DNA of 64,000 bases from Anaerolineales bacterium UBA5195 (GCA_002412925.1 DHVZ01000077.1:124001-188000), one strand, 5' to 3'; shown: positions 51,206 through 59,933, counted from the stretch's first letter. Numbers and translations: made by a program. Notes: generated by a model not told the origin, from the letters alone.

Positions 51206-52372
51206 ATGCTTAAACAATCCCATGCAATCTACGAAGACCTGGTCCACTGGCGGCGCGACTTTCACACGCACCCCGAATTGGGCTTTGCTGAACAACGCAC
51301 GGCAGAGATTGTCGCCCGCGAGCTGGAGAAGCTGGGCTACCAGGTCCGGCGCGGGGTGGGGCGGACAGGTGTGGTGGCTGATTATGGCGACTCAAACGGC
51401 CCGACGATTGCCATCCGCGCTGATCTGGACGCGCTGCCAATCCTCGAAGCAGACGATCGCGAGTATGCCTCGCTGACCCCCGGCGTGATGCATGCCTGCG
51501 GACACGACAGTCATACCGCGATGGCGTTGGGCGCGGCGGCAATTCTCGCCAAAGAAAAATTTTCCGGGAGGGTGCGCTTTTTGTTCCAGCCCTCCGAGGA
51601 AGTGGGCGACGAGGAAGGGATCAGCGGTGCGCCGCGGATGATTGCGGATGGCGCGCTGGAGGGGGTCGATTTTGTGATCGCCCAACACGTTGACCCTCAG
51701 GAGCCAGTTGGGACGGTGAGTATCCAGGCTGGTCCGGTCTCGGGCGGGGTCGATTCGTGGTTTGGGAAGATCCTGGGCGTGGGCGGGCATGGCGCGCATC
51801 CTCACGAGACAGTCGACCCGTTTTATCTGCTTGGGCATGTCATCGTTGGCCTGAATGCGATTGTCTCGCGGCGCCTGTCTCCGTTCCAACCAGCCGTGGT
51901 CAGCATTGGGACGGTCAACGGAGGGTTTGCCCAAAATGTCATTCCTGCAATGGTTGAAATCACCGGCACGCTGCGCTACGCGGACCCGGAAATTCACGCG
52001 AAAATCTGGGATGAAATCCGCAGGGCGTTTGAAATTTCCCGTACCCTGGGAGGCGATTTTGAATTAAACTTTGAAGACGGCAGTCCGCCAATGATCAACC
52101 ACCCGGCCGCAGCGGATTTACTGCGCGCCGCTGGAAGCGCCGTCTTGGGGGCTGAAAACGTCCACCCGTTGAAGCCAACCCTCGGCGCGGAAGACTTTGG
52201 CGCTTTTACTGAGAAAGTGCCCGGCGCCATGTTCACCCTGGGCACGCGCATCGAAGGGGATGAGCGTACTTTGCACCATCCCCGTTTTGATATCGACGAA
52301 CGTGCCATGCCCATCGGAACGGCGGTTCTGGCAGAGGCGGTGCTCCGTTTTCTGAAAAAAGCCTCCAAATGA
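51206..52372 (+). CDS. M20-family amidohydrolase (N-acyl-amino-acid hydrolase type)
   Basis: A 388-residue M20D-type metallohydrolase: DFHTHPELGFAEQRTAEIVA, metal ligands in MHACGHDSHTAMALGAAAIL, catalytic Glu in FLFQPSEEVGDEEG, HVDPQEPVGTVS, the dimerisation domain GVGGHGAHPHETVDPFYLLG and the last ligand His in TLHHPRFDIDERAM. It cleaves N-acyl or conjugated amino acids (hippurate, indoleacetyl-amino acids and alike). The second ATG at 51206 has better spacing to AAAGG than 51200. Its stop overlaps the next MttB start (ATGA), so the two are co-translated. Confidence 0.92.
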   Translation: MLKQSHAIYEDLVHWRRDFHTHPELGFAEQRTAEIVARELEKLGYQVRRGVGRTGVVADYGDSNGPTIAIRADLDALPILEADDREYASLTPGVMHACGHDSHTAMALGAAAILAKEKFSGRVRFLFQPSEEVGDEEGISGAPRMIADGALEGVDFVIAQHVDPQEPVGTVSIQAGPVSGGVDSWFGKILGVGGHGAHPHETVDPFYLLGHVIVGLNAIVSRRLSPFQPAVVSIGTVNGGFAQNVIPAMVEITGTLRYADPEIHAKIWDEIRRAFEISRTLGGDFELNFEDGSPPMINHPAAADLLRAAGSAVLGAENVHPLKPTLGAEDFGAFTEKVPGAMFTLGTRIEGDERTLHHPRFDIDERAMPIGTAVLAEAVLRFLKKASK

Positions 52373-53778
52373 CACGGCATTCATCGATCGTCCAACCCAA
52401 GCTTTCGGTGCTGACGGACCAGCAGATTGAGCAGGTTCACCTTTATTCGCTGGAAATCCTGTCGCGGATTGGCCTGCGGGTTGATTCGCCCCGGGCCTTG
52501 AAATTCTTCGCCCGCGCGGGAGCCGGCGTGCGGGTGGAAGCGGAGCGGGTTTTCATCCAGCCCGAAATGGTGGAGTGGGCCGTAAATGTCGCTCATGCGA
52601 CCGTCAAAATCTACAACCGGCTTGGCCAACTGGCTTTTAAGGCTGGGGAGGGCACCCATTATGGCGTGGGGGTTACAAATCTGTTTTACCAGGACCCACA
52701 GACCGAGGCCGTGACGCCGTTCAGCCGTCAGCACATGGCCCTGGGAACGCGCCTGGCGCAAGACTTGCCCGCTTACGAGATGGTTTCGACGATTGGGATC
52801 ATCCGTGATGTGCCGGATGGCACGGATGATTTGTACGCCGTGTTGGAAATGGCGGCCAACACTACCAAGCCGCTGGTGATTTTGAACTCTGATGAGAGAC
52901 AGTTCGGTCCATCGCTGGATTTGCTTGCCAGCCTGGCCGAGAAACCTTTTGTCATTCCGTATTTCAACCCGGTTACACCGTTGATCATCAACCGCGAAAC
53001 CGGCGATAAGCTGATCCTGGCGCTTGAGCGCGGTCTGCCGGTAATTTATTCGAACTACAGCATGGCCGGGACAACCACCCCGATCACCGCCGCTGGAACT
53101 CTGGCCCTGTTAAATGCGGAACTGCTCGGCGGATTGGTCCTGAGTCAACTGGTGCGCGAGGGTGCTCCGATCATCCTGGGAAGCCTGCCGGCCTTTTTTG
53201 ACATGAAATCGATGACGGATTTTTACGACCCGCAGACGATCCTGCTGAATGCGGCCTGCGCCGAGATGATGGCTTTTTATCACCTCCCGCATGCGGGGAC
53301 TTCGGGCTCCGGCCTGGGCTGGGGAGCAGATTTGCCCGGCGCAGGGATGCACTGGCTGAATCATTTGACGACCAGCTTGGGGATGACGGGCCTGGTCCCG
53401 TTTGTGGGCGGGAGTCTTGGCTCGAAGGCTTTTTCGCCGACCAGCGTGGTCTATGCCAATGAGATTATTCTGCAGGCGCGGCGTTTTGCCGATGGATTCC
53501 CTTTGAACGACGAGGCGGTCGGGCTGGATGAAATCGAGGCTGCCGGGCCGGGTGGCAATTTCCTGAAGGCAAAATCGACCCGCCAGAATTTTCGACACGC
53601 CTATTTCACGAGCGGGATTTTCCCGCGCATCAGTTTGGAAAAATGGGAAGAGAAAGGCCGCCCCGAAGCGATCGATATTTTGAAACAGGAGACTATTCGT
53701 GCGATTGAAGAGGCTCATCCGCCCGAAGACCATGATAAGATTCTGGCGGCCGGGGAAGACTTCATCAGGAAATTATGA
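52369..53778 (+). CDS. MttB-superfamily methyltransferase 3 (non-pyrrolysine)
   Basis: A 469-residue MttB-type protein: LTDQQIEQVHLYSLEILSRI, HYGVGVTNLFYQDPQTEAVT, YSNYSMAGTTTPITAAGTLA, LGSLPAFFDMKSMTDFYDPQ and GLVPFVGGSLGSKAFSPTSV. No in-frame TAG. The 4-base overlap with the amidohydrolase suggests that it acts on the amine released by that enzyme. It is most like MttB 2 in plan, but its central loops are distinct. Confidence 0.92.
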   Translation: MTRHSSIVQPKLSVLTDQQIEQVHLYSLEILSRIGLRVDSPRALKFFARAGAGVRVEAERVFIQPEMVEWAVNVAHATVKIYNRLGQLAFKAGEGTHYGVGVTNLFYQDPQTEAVTPFSRQHMALGTRLAQDLPAYEMVSTIGIIRDVPDGTDDLYAVLEMAANTTKPLVILNSDERQFGPSLDLLASLAEKPFVIPYFNPVTPLIINRETGDKLILALERGLPVIYSNYSMAGTTTPITAAGTLALLNAELLGGLVLSQLVREGAPIILGSLPAFFDMKSMTDFYDPQTILLNAACAEMMAFYHLPHAGTSGSGLGWGADLPGAGMHWLNHLTTSLGMTGLVPFVGGSLGSKAFSPTSVVYANEIILQARRFADGFPLNDEAVGLDEIEAAGPGGNFLKAKSTRQNFRHAYFTSGIFPRISLEKWEEKGRPEAIDILKQETIRAIEEAHPPEDHDKILAAGEDFIRKL

Positions 53779-53894
53779 AGGATGAATTCTGACCAGACAC
53801 CAGAGACTTATGTTTTCAGGGCGGTTGAGCAGCTCTGCGCGATAGCGAAGAGCTTATCGAAACCACCGCCTGCTTGATCACGGACGAAAATCGT

Positions 53895-53966
53895 TATACC
53901 CGTCACGGTCACGAATTGCGCTTTTTCTGGAGCAGGAGTGCGCAATTTGTGACCGCGGGCGTGATA
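53895..53966. repeat. Palindromic repeat, family 2, copy 2
   Basis: TATACCCGTCACGGTCAC ... GAATTGCGC ... CTGGAGCAGGAGTGCGCAAT ... GTGACCGCGGGCGTGATA: a long hairpin matching 32591-32660. It ends 25 bases before the methyltransferase start codon. Confidence 0.8.
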
Positions 53967-53991
53967 TCATTTTGAGACTCAAGGAGCAAAC

Positions 53992-54867
53992 ATGCATACC
54001 ATTCTGAAAAGTGCCAGCAAAGAAGTCAAAATCGGGATCGACCGTCCCTTTGTGATGATCGGTGAGAAGCTCAATCCCACCGGTCATAAAAAGCTGGCCG
54101 CGGCTTTGCAAGAGAATAATCTCGATTATGTCCGTCAGTTGGCGCTGCGCCAGGTGGCCTGGGGAGCGGATGTGCTGGATGTCAATGTCGGCGTGCCAGG
54201 GCTGGATGAAGTTGGGATTGTGGCCCAGGTCGTGGAACTGGTCCAGTCGGTGGTCGATGTGCCGCTCTGCCTCGATTCAGCCAACCCGGCGGTGCTGGCA
54301 GCCGGGCTCAAGGCTGTCAAGGGCAAGGCGCTGGTCAATTCTGTCAATGGCGAAGAAAAAAGCCTGGCCACGATCCTGCCGCTGGCCAAGGAATTCGGGG
54401 CGGCAGTCATTGGCCTGACGATGGATGATAACGGCATCCCTAAAACGCCCGAGGAGCGCCTGGCAGTGGCCGAAAAAATCATCAACCGCGCCGCGCAGAT
54501 GGGCATCCCGGTCGAAGACCTGATCATCGATCCGTTGGTGCTGACGGTTGGCTCCGACAGCAAGGCTGGCCTGGTCACACTCCAGACCATTGAACTGCTC
54601 CGCAAGGAATTTGGCGTTAATGTCAACCTGGGTGCGAGCAATGTTTCGTTTGGCCTGCCCGACCGGCCGAGCATCAACCAGGCTTTCCTTTCGCTGGCGA
54701 TCCAGATGGGTGCGACCTGCTCGATTACTGACCCGATCAAGCTCGGTGCAACGGTCAAATCCACTGACCTATTGCTGGGGAAGGATGAGAATTCCATGCG
54801 TTATCTCAAGTATTTCCGCCAGGTGGAGAAGCTGCGCGCTGAGGAAGCCGAAGCTGCCGTCAAGTAA
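53992..54867 (+). CDS. Methyltetrahydrofolate:corrinoid methyltransferase (MtgA/AcsE-like)
   Basis: A 291-residue pterin-binding TIM barrel: FVMIGEKLNPTGHKKL, GADVLDVNVGVPGLDEVG, LCLDSANPAVLAAGLKA, LVNSVNGEEKSLATILPLAK and NLGASNVSFGLPDRPSINQA are the MeTr signatures (pterin-binding Asp and Asn residues in DVNV, CLDS, NSVN and NLGASN). Unlike MetH it is a free-standing domain. It should take the methyl group from the corrinoid protein to tetrahydrofolate, giving 5-methyl-THF for oxidation or acetyl-CoA synthesis. AAGGAG precedes the ATG. Confidence 0.93.
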   Translation: MHTILKSASKEVKIGIDRPFVMIGEKLNPTGHKKLAAALQENNLDYVRQLALRQVAWGADVLDVNVGVPGLDEVGIVAQVVELVQSVVDVPLCLDSANPAVLAAGLKAVKGKALVNSVNGEEKSLATILPLAKEFGAAVIGLTMDDNGIPKTPEERLAVAEKIINRAAQMGIPVEDLIIDPLVLTVGSDSKAGLVTLQTIELLRKEFGVNVNLGASNVSFGLPDRPSINQAFLSLAIQMGATCSITDPIKLGATVKSTDLLLGKDENSMRYLKYFRQVEKLRAEEAEAAVK

Positions 54868-54931
54868 AATGCCAAATTCGGAGAGTACGCTCCTTCGAGA
54901 TGACATTTTTTCAAACCTTCCAGGTACCCCA

Positions 54932-55669
54932 ATGCGCTTGAAGAGCCTTGCCTGTGACGCGCTCGCCCGCCCTGTCTATTTTTGCGCCGCCCGTTCTGCG
55001 CAAATTGTGGACGTGCAGCTTGTCGAGCGCCACTTGCACAAACCGGAAGAAATCCGCGGACGTTTGCAGCAGTTGATCGATGCCACCGAAGGCCAGGGCT
55101 ACCAGGCGATTGCCCTGGCTTTTGGCTTGTGCGGACAGGCCACCTCCGGGCTGGCGGCGCGTTCCATTCCGCTGGTCATCCCGCGCGCCCACGATTGCAT
55201 CACGCTTTTCCTGGGAGACCGCCAGCGTTACAAAGCTGAAATCGAAAAAGAACCGGGAACTTTCTGGTATTCCCAGGATTACCTCGAACGAAAAAGCGAT
55301 GCCAACGCTACCCTCGCGATGGGAGCCACCACCGATGCCGATTTGCAAACTATGTATGAGCACTATATCCAGAAATATGGCCGCGCCAAGGCTGACCGGC
55401 TGATGTCGGTCATGAGCGAGTGGCTGACCCATTACAAACGCGCCGTTTATCTTCACCTGGGGTTGGGTGACGAATCGTCTGCTGAGGCCGAGGCCCGTTC
55501 CAGCGCCGCCAGCCATCACTGGCAATTTGAGCGGATCGCCGCCAACCTGGACCTTTTCCAGCGGCTCCTCGATGGTCAATGGAACGACGATTTCCTTATC
55601 GTCCCGCCGGGGCAAAGGGGTGCCATGTCTTATGATGAAAACGTGATCGAAAGCCGGAACGACGCATGA
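54932..55669 (+). CDS. DUF1638 protein
   Basis: A 245-residue protein of the DUF1638 family: MRLKSLACDALARPVYFCAA, ALAFGLCGQATSGL, and the highly conserved RAHDCITLFLGDRQRYK block, followed by TFWYSQDYLER. Conserved Cys and His residues could bind a metal or corrinoid. Family knowledge: DUF1638 genes often sit with corrinoid methyltransferase genes in methanogens and acetogens, but no activity is established. The ATG at 54932 gives the full family length; a 4-base ATGA overlap with the activator gene downstream suggests a shared task in corrinoid maintenance. Confidence 0.85.
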   Translation: MRLKSLACDALARPVYFCAARSAQIVDVQLVERHLHKPEEIRGRLQQLIDATEGQGYQAIALAFGLCGQATSGLAARSIPLVIPRAHDCITLFLGDRQRYKAEIEKEPGTFWYSQDYLERKSDANATLAMGATTDADLQTMYEHYIQKYGRAKADRLMSVMSEWLTHYKRAVYLHLGLGDESSAEAEARSSAASHHWQFERIAANLDLFQRLLDGQWNDDFLIVPPGQRGAMSYDENVIESRNDA

Positions 55670-57474
55670 GCAATTTTGAAGTCATCCTTCAGCCGATTGG
55701 CCGCCGTGTGAAGGTTCCCGTCGGAACGACTCTGCTTACAGCCGCCCAGCAAGCAGGGGTTGATTTGGTCGCCGTTTGCGGCGGCGAGGGCGTTTGCGGC
55801 GGCTGCCGGGTGCGCCCGGTGGAAGGCCAGCTTTCTCCCGCTACCTTGACCGAGAAAGCCGAACTATCCGGGAACGACCAGGCTGCTGGAATTCGGCTGG
55901 CCTGCCAGGCCGAGGTTTTGAGCGATACCCGCATCGATATTCCGCCCGAATCGTTCACTGCGCCCCAGCGTTTGCAAGTGGAGGGTCAGGAAGCAGTCAT
56001 CGATCTTAATCCAGTCATCCTGCCGGTGGATTTGGAAATTCCTCCAGCTTCAAGGCAGGACTTGCGCTCGGACTTAACCCGCGTTAAAGCAGCGCTGGCG
56101 GAGAAAAGCCTGCCCGGAGCCTGCTTTAGCCGTCGAGTGGCGGTTGACTTGCCCGGAAAGCTGCGCGCCAACGGCTGGCGGATCCGATTGGCTCTGCGGG
56201 GCGATGAGGTGGTGGCAATCCTGCCGCCCGAAAGCCGGCTCTACGGCCTGGCGGTCGATGTCGGGACGACCAAACTGGCCGCTTACCTGGTCGACCTGGT
56301 CAGTGGCGAGACGGCGGCCAAGGCCGGGGCGATGAATCCGCAGATTGCCTATGGCGAGGATGTCATCAGTCGGATTGCTTACGCCAACGAGCAGGCTGGT
56401 GGCGCGCGCACCCTGCAGGCCCGTCTGGTTGAGACGTTGAATAACCTGCTGGCCGAATTGTGCGCCGAGGCCCAAACCTGCTGCGAGCGGGTGGTCGAAG
56501 CGGTCCTGGTTGGAAATACTGCTATGCACCACTTGCTGGTCGGGCTGCCGGTCAGGCAGTTGGGCGAGTCGCCCTATGTGGCGGCCGTCAGTGAGGCGCT
56601 GCAGTTCCCGGCGCGTGAGATTGGGCTGGAACTGGCCCCCGGCGCGTACATTTACCTGCCGCCCAACCTGGCGGGCTATGTCGGCGCAGACCATGTTGCC
56701 ATGCTCCTGGGGGCCGAACTGGCTGCGCCCGAGAAAACGACCCTCGCGTTGGACATTGGCACGAACACCGAAATCAGCCTGATTCATCAGGGAAAACATT
56801 TGTGCTGTTCCTGCGCTTCCGGCCCGGCTTTCGAGGGCGCCCACATCCGGGATGGGATGCGCGCAGCTCCCGGTGCAATCGAACGCGTCCGCTTGAGCGG
56901 CGGGAAGCTCAAGATCCAGACTATCAATGCCCAACCACCGGTTGGGATTTGCGGTTCGGGTATTCTGGAGATTGTTGCTGAACTGCGCAAGGCTAACTTG
57001 CTCGATGCGCGTGGAGCGTTTGGCGGGGAGCATCCCTGTTTAATGGGAACCGGTCGTGGTGCGGAATTTGTCCTCGCTCCGGCAGCGGAAACCGGCCATG
57101 GAAGGGATATCAAAGTCTCCCGCGCAGATGTCAACGAAATCCAACTTGCCAAAGGCGCCATCCGTGCTGGCATCGACATTTTGCTTGATCAGGCAGGTCT
57201 CCTTGAGACGGAAATCCAATCTTTTATCGTCGCCGGGGCTTTTGGAACTTACCTCGATGTGGAGAGTGCGGTTACGATTGGGATGTTTCCAAACCTGCCG
57301 CGCGAGCGTTTCATGCAAGTGGGCAACGCCGCCGGGAGCGGTGCGCGGGCCCTGCTGGTTTCGACTCGACAGCGTCAACTGGCCGAGGAAATCTCCCTCC
57401 GCGTTGCGTATGTCGAATTGGCCAATCACCCAGATTTTATGAATGTTTACATCAGGGCGCTTGCATTTGGGTAG
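55666..57474 (+). CDS. Reductive activator of corrinoid protein (RACo-type, DUF4445/ASKHA)
   Basis: A 602-residue iron-sulfur ATPase. Residues 1-90 are a [2Fe-2S] ferredoxin with Cys38, Cys44, Cys47 and Cys80 (C-x5-C-x2-C). A linker (~95-190) leads to the RACo middle domain and the ASKHA ATPase fold (YGLAVDVGTTKLAAYLVDLV; LALDIGTNTEISLIHQGKHL; CCSCASGPAFEGAHIRDGMR; GICGSGILEIVAELRKANLL). It uses ATP and low-potential electrons to reduce accidentally oxidised Co(II) to Co(I) on the corrinoid protein. It is the 2Fe-2S RACo type of acetogens rather than the 4Fe-4S RamA of methanogens. Confidence 0.93.
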   Translation: MSNFEVILQPIGRRVKVPVGTTLLTAAQQAGVDLVAVCGGEGVCGGCRVRPVEGQLSPATLTEKAELSGNDQAAGIRLACQAEVLSDTRIDIPPESFTAPQRLQVEGQEAVIDLNPVILPVDLEIPPASRQDLRSDLTRVKAALAEKSLPGACFSRRVAVDLPGKLRANGWRIRLALRGDEVVAILPPESRLYGLAVDVGTTKLAAYLVDLVSGETAAKAGAMNPQIAYGEDVISRIAYANEQAGGARTLQARLVETLNNLLAELCAEAQTCCERVVEAVLVGNTAMHHLLVGLPVRQLGESPYVAAVSEALQFPAREIGLELAPGAYIYLPPNLAGYVGADHVAMLLGAELAAPEKTTLALDIGTNTEISLIHQGKHLCCSCASGPAFEGAHIRDGMRAAPGAIERVRLSGGKLKIQTINAQPPVGICGSGILEIVAELRKANLLDARGAFGGEHPCLMGTGRGAEFVLAPAAETGHGRDIKVSRADVNEIQLAKGAIRAGIDILLDQAGLLETEIQSFIVAGAFGTYLDVESAVTIGMFPNLPRERFMQVGNAAGSGARALLVSTRQRQLAEEISLRVAYVELANHPDFMNVYIRALAFG

Positions 57475-57542
57475 CGCGATTTTTTACCAGACTGCTCTGA
57501 TGTCACAGAGGAACAAACCAGCTCATTTCATAAGGAGAAACC

Positions 57543-58982
57543 ATGAAAACCAAATTCAAAAACTATCCTGTCTTTATCGCTGTTTGTGCGCTGGTGTTGG
57601 CCGGCCTGGCTTGCCAGTCACTTGCCGCTGGCGGAACCCCCACTTCGAGTCCGCCAGTTGCCCCACAGCCGACCCCTGTTGCAGATTCTGCGCCTCCTAC
57701 AGAGGCTGTCGCCGATGCCCCTGTTTTGCCCGACCCTGTCGAGCGACAGGGCGCTGGGCTGGCCTGCTTTGGTTTGCGCGCTGGCGGCCTGACCTGCCTG
57801 GATGAGAACGGCTGGCAAACCTTTACCAAGGCCAATTCTGGCCTGCCAACCGATTACTTGCATGCGGGCGGGCTGTGCCCCGACGGACGGATTGTGATTG
57901 CACATGCTGAGGGCTTAAGTCTGTTTGACGGTTCGAACTGGGAGAATATCCCCAAAACCAAAGACTACAGTACTGCCGAAGCTGTCGCCTGCGCGGCGGA
58001 TGGCAGCCTGTGGGTGGCGCATTTCAAAGGTATCAGCCGCTATTCCAGCGGTGAGTGGACAGCCTTTGGCTCGGAACTGCTGGCGACCGGCGAATCTGCA
58101 AACCAACTGGTCTACGATATCGCCGCATCTGATGGCCGCATCTGGGCCGTCACCTCGCGCAGCGTGGCCGTTTTCGAGGCTGGTGAATGGAGCATTTTCC
58201 AGCAGGGGCAGGGATTTACGGACAGCGTCTTCTTCAATGCCCTGACGCTCGATTCCCGTGACCGTCCCTGGGCCGCACTGAGTAAGGGAGTGGCTGTCTA
58301 TGAGGATGATTGGCGGATGATCAATAAGCCTGGCTACGGCACTCCCAGCAGCCTCACCATTGATTCTGCCGGGAAATTGTGGCTGGGCACAACCAACAGC
58401 GGCGCTTCCATGTACAACGGCAATACCTGGAGCGATTTCAATCGTAAATTGGGCAGCCTGCCTTCTGACAACGTCAAGGACCTGGCCGCAGACAGCCAGG
58501 GACGAGTCTGGATTGCGACCACCTATGGGCTGTTGGTCTTTGATGGCGCCAACTGGCAAACTTATCGCATGGAAAATTCAGAACTGGGCGATAACGAAAT
58601 CAAATTCATGGTTGTGCTCAAAGACGGGCCAACCCTGCCTGCCGGAATTGTCCAGCAGCCCGGCTCGCTGACCGGCAAACTGGAAAAGGCTGACAAGACA
58701 CCGCTCGCAGGAATGCGCGTTGAAATCTGCGTCGAAAGCCTGGGATCGAAGTTTTCGGGCGCAACCCCCTGCTCAGAACAACCTTTCTCGCTTTCCACCC
58801 AGACCGATGCCAGCGGCGTTTTCGCGTTCGAAAATGTCCCGGCGGGTTATTACGTCCTGGTGGCCGAAACCGGCGACGGGTGGGCGCAATTGACCACCAA
58901 GTTTGGGATTGGCTCTGAGCGCAGCCCGATTCTGCCTGGGCAGGCTTACGACATCGGCACACTGACACTGGAAAAGAAGTAA
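57543..58982 (+). CDS. Propeller lipoprotein with C-terminal carboxypeptidase-regulatory-like domain
   Basis: A 479-residue surface lipoprotein: lipobox AGLACQ (Cys24), Pro-rich linker, then a seven-blade-like propeller with two-component-regulator-type repeats (SLWVAHFKGISRYSSGEW; RIWAVTSRSVAVFEAGEW; RVWIATTYGLLVFDGANW) to ~375 and a C-terminal prealbumin-like domain (SLTGKLEKADKTPLAGMRVE; GYYVLVAETGDGWAQLTT). No kinase or other output domain. It might sense or bind an extracellular ligand; function unknown. AAGGAG precedes the ATG. Confidence 0.82.
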   Translation: MKTKFKNYPVFIAVCALVLAGLACQSLAAGGTPTSSPPVAPQPTPVADSAPPTEAVADAPVLPDPVERQGAGLACFGLRAGGLTCLDENGWQTFTKANSGLPTDYLHAGGLCPDGRIVIAHAEGLSLFDGSNWENIPKTKDYSTAEAVACAADGSLWVAHFKGISRYSSGEWTAFGSELLATGESANQLVYDIAASDGRIWAVTSRSVAVFEAGEWSIFQQGQGFTDSVFFNALTLDSRDRPWAALSKGVAVYEDDWRMINKPGYGTPSSLTIDSAGKLWLGTTNSGASMYNGNTWSDFNRKLGSLPSDNVKDLAADSQGRVWIATTYGLLVFDGANWQTYRMENSELGDNEIKFMVVLKDGPTLPAGIVQQPGSLTGKLEKADKTPLAGMRVEICVESLGSKFSGATPCSEQPFSLSTQTDASGVFAFENVPAGYYVLVAETGDGWAQLTTKFGIGSERSPILPGQAYDIGTLTLEKK

Positions 58983-59051
58983 AAACCAAAACCCTGGGCT
59001 TGAATTATCATCTGCTTGGATGATTTGCTAGTCTTGCTCCTGTACACTGCG

Positions 59052-59084
59052 CCGTTGCGCTCCCGCTAAACAGGGGCGCAACGG
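59052..59084 (+). terminator. Intrinsic terminator after the propeller lipoprotein
   Basis: CCGTTGCGC ... GCGCAACGG stem with a 15-base loop followed by ACTTTTG. Confidence 0.7.
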
Positions 59085-59222
59085 ACTTTTGCTTGTTACG
59101 CTTCTGGGTTTCCATGAATTTCCTGCCTGACCGCCGGGTTACGGGTGAAGCGTGCTGCGTTTTAGGACCTGAGCGCAATTCTCGTTTTATAATGGTGATT
59201 ATCTTCTGATAGGAGAGGTTGT

Positions 59223-59879
59223 ATGTCTTTTATTGCCGATTTTGAAACCCGTCTCCCCGAAACCTTGCGCAAGAAATTCCAGAGTCTTAATTCCCCGTTT
59301 GCAGTTCAGGAATATCTCAATAGTTTGCCCTACATTGCCGAGGAGCGCGACCGTTCGCCGCTGAATGTGATGCTTGATGAACAGTGCCATTGCCTGGACG
59401 GTGGTTTGCTTGCGGTTTTGGCGCTTTGGCGCCTCGATTTCCAGCCGCTGATGATCGATATTGTCCCAGAGCCCGGGATGGATGATGACCATGTGCTGGC
59501 AATCTACAAGATCGATGGACGGTGGGGCGCGGTTGCCAAGTCGAACTACGTCAACCTGGGTTTCCGCGAAGCCGTCTATAAAACTTTGCGCGAACTTGTC
59601 ATGACCTATTTCGAGCATTATTGCAGCGTGGCCCAGGTCAAAACCTTGCGTGGATATACCCGCCCATTCGACGTTTCGCGCTACCTGCATCTCAACTGGG
59701 CGGTGGATGAGGCCGGAGCGAATAAGATGTTCTATCAGCATTTCTATAAGTGCAAACCCATCCCGCTGATCACGCCGCAGATGGCCTCGCGCTTAAGCCG
59801 CATCACAGACCGCCTTTACAAAGCTGAAACGCTTTATACGGATCTAAGTTGGTCATTCGGAGTCCGCCCGAACCATTGA
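59223..59879 (+). CDS. Conserved protein with cysteine-hydrolase-like (transglutaminase-type) layout
   Basis: A 218-residue protein I do not recognise as a named family. The order Cys57 (DEQCHCLDGGLLAVLALW, at the start of a hydrophobic helix), His90 (DDDHVLAIYKIDGRWGAVAK) and Asn108 (AKSNYVNLGF) is that of papain/transglutaminase-fold enzymes, so it could be a peptidase, amidase or transglutaminase-like protein; this is inference from layout only. It is monocistronic: AGGAG precedes the ATG and a TATAAT (59188-59193) lies about 30 bases upstream. Confidence 0.6.
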   Translation: MSFIADFETRLPETLRKKFQSLNSPFAVQEYLNSLPYIAEERDRSPLNVMLDEQCHCLDGGLLAVLALWRLDFQPLMIDIVPEPGMDDDHVLAIYKIDGRWGAVAKSNYVNLGFREAVYKTLRELVMTYFEHYCSVAQVKTLRGYTRPFDVSRYLHLNWAVDEAGANKMFYQHFYKCKPIPLITPQMASRLSRITDRLYKAETLYTDLSWSFGVRPNH

Positions 59880-59933
59880 TGGCTCTGATTGCAAAGGGTC
59901 ATGCATAACACGAACCATGTTCAGGAAGCTTTT

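Noticed and set aside
40307..53778. Pyrrolysine-containing MttB
   Set aside because: All three MttB frames are complete with no in-frame TAG, and no pylS, pylBCD or pylT is visible.
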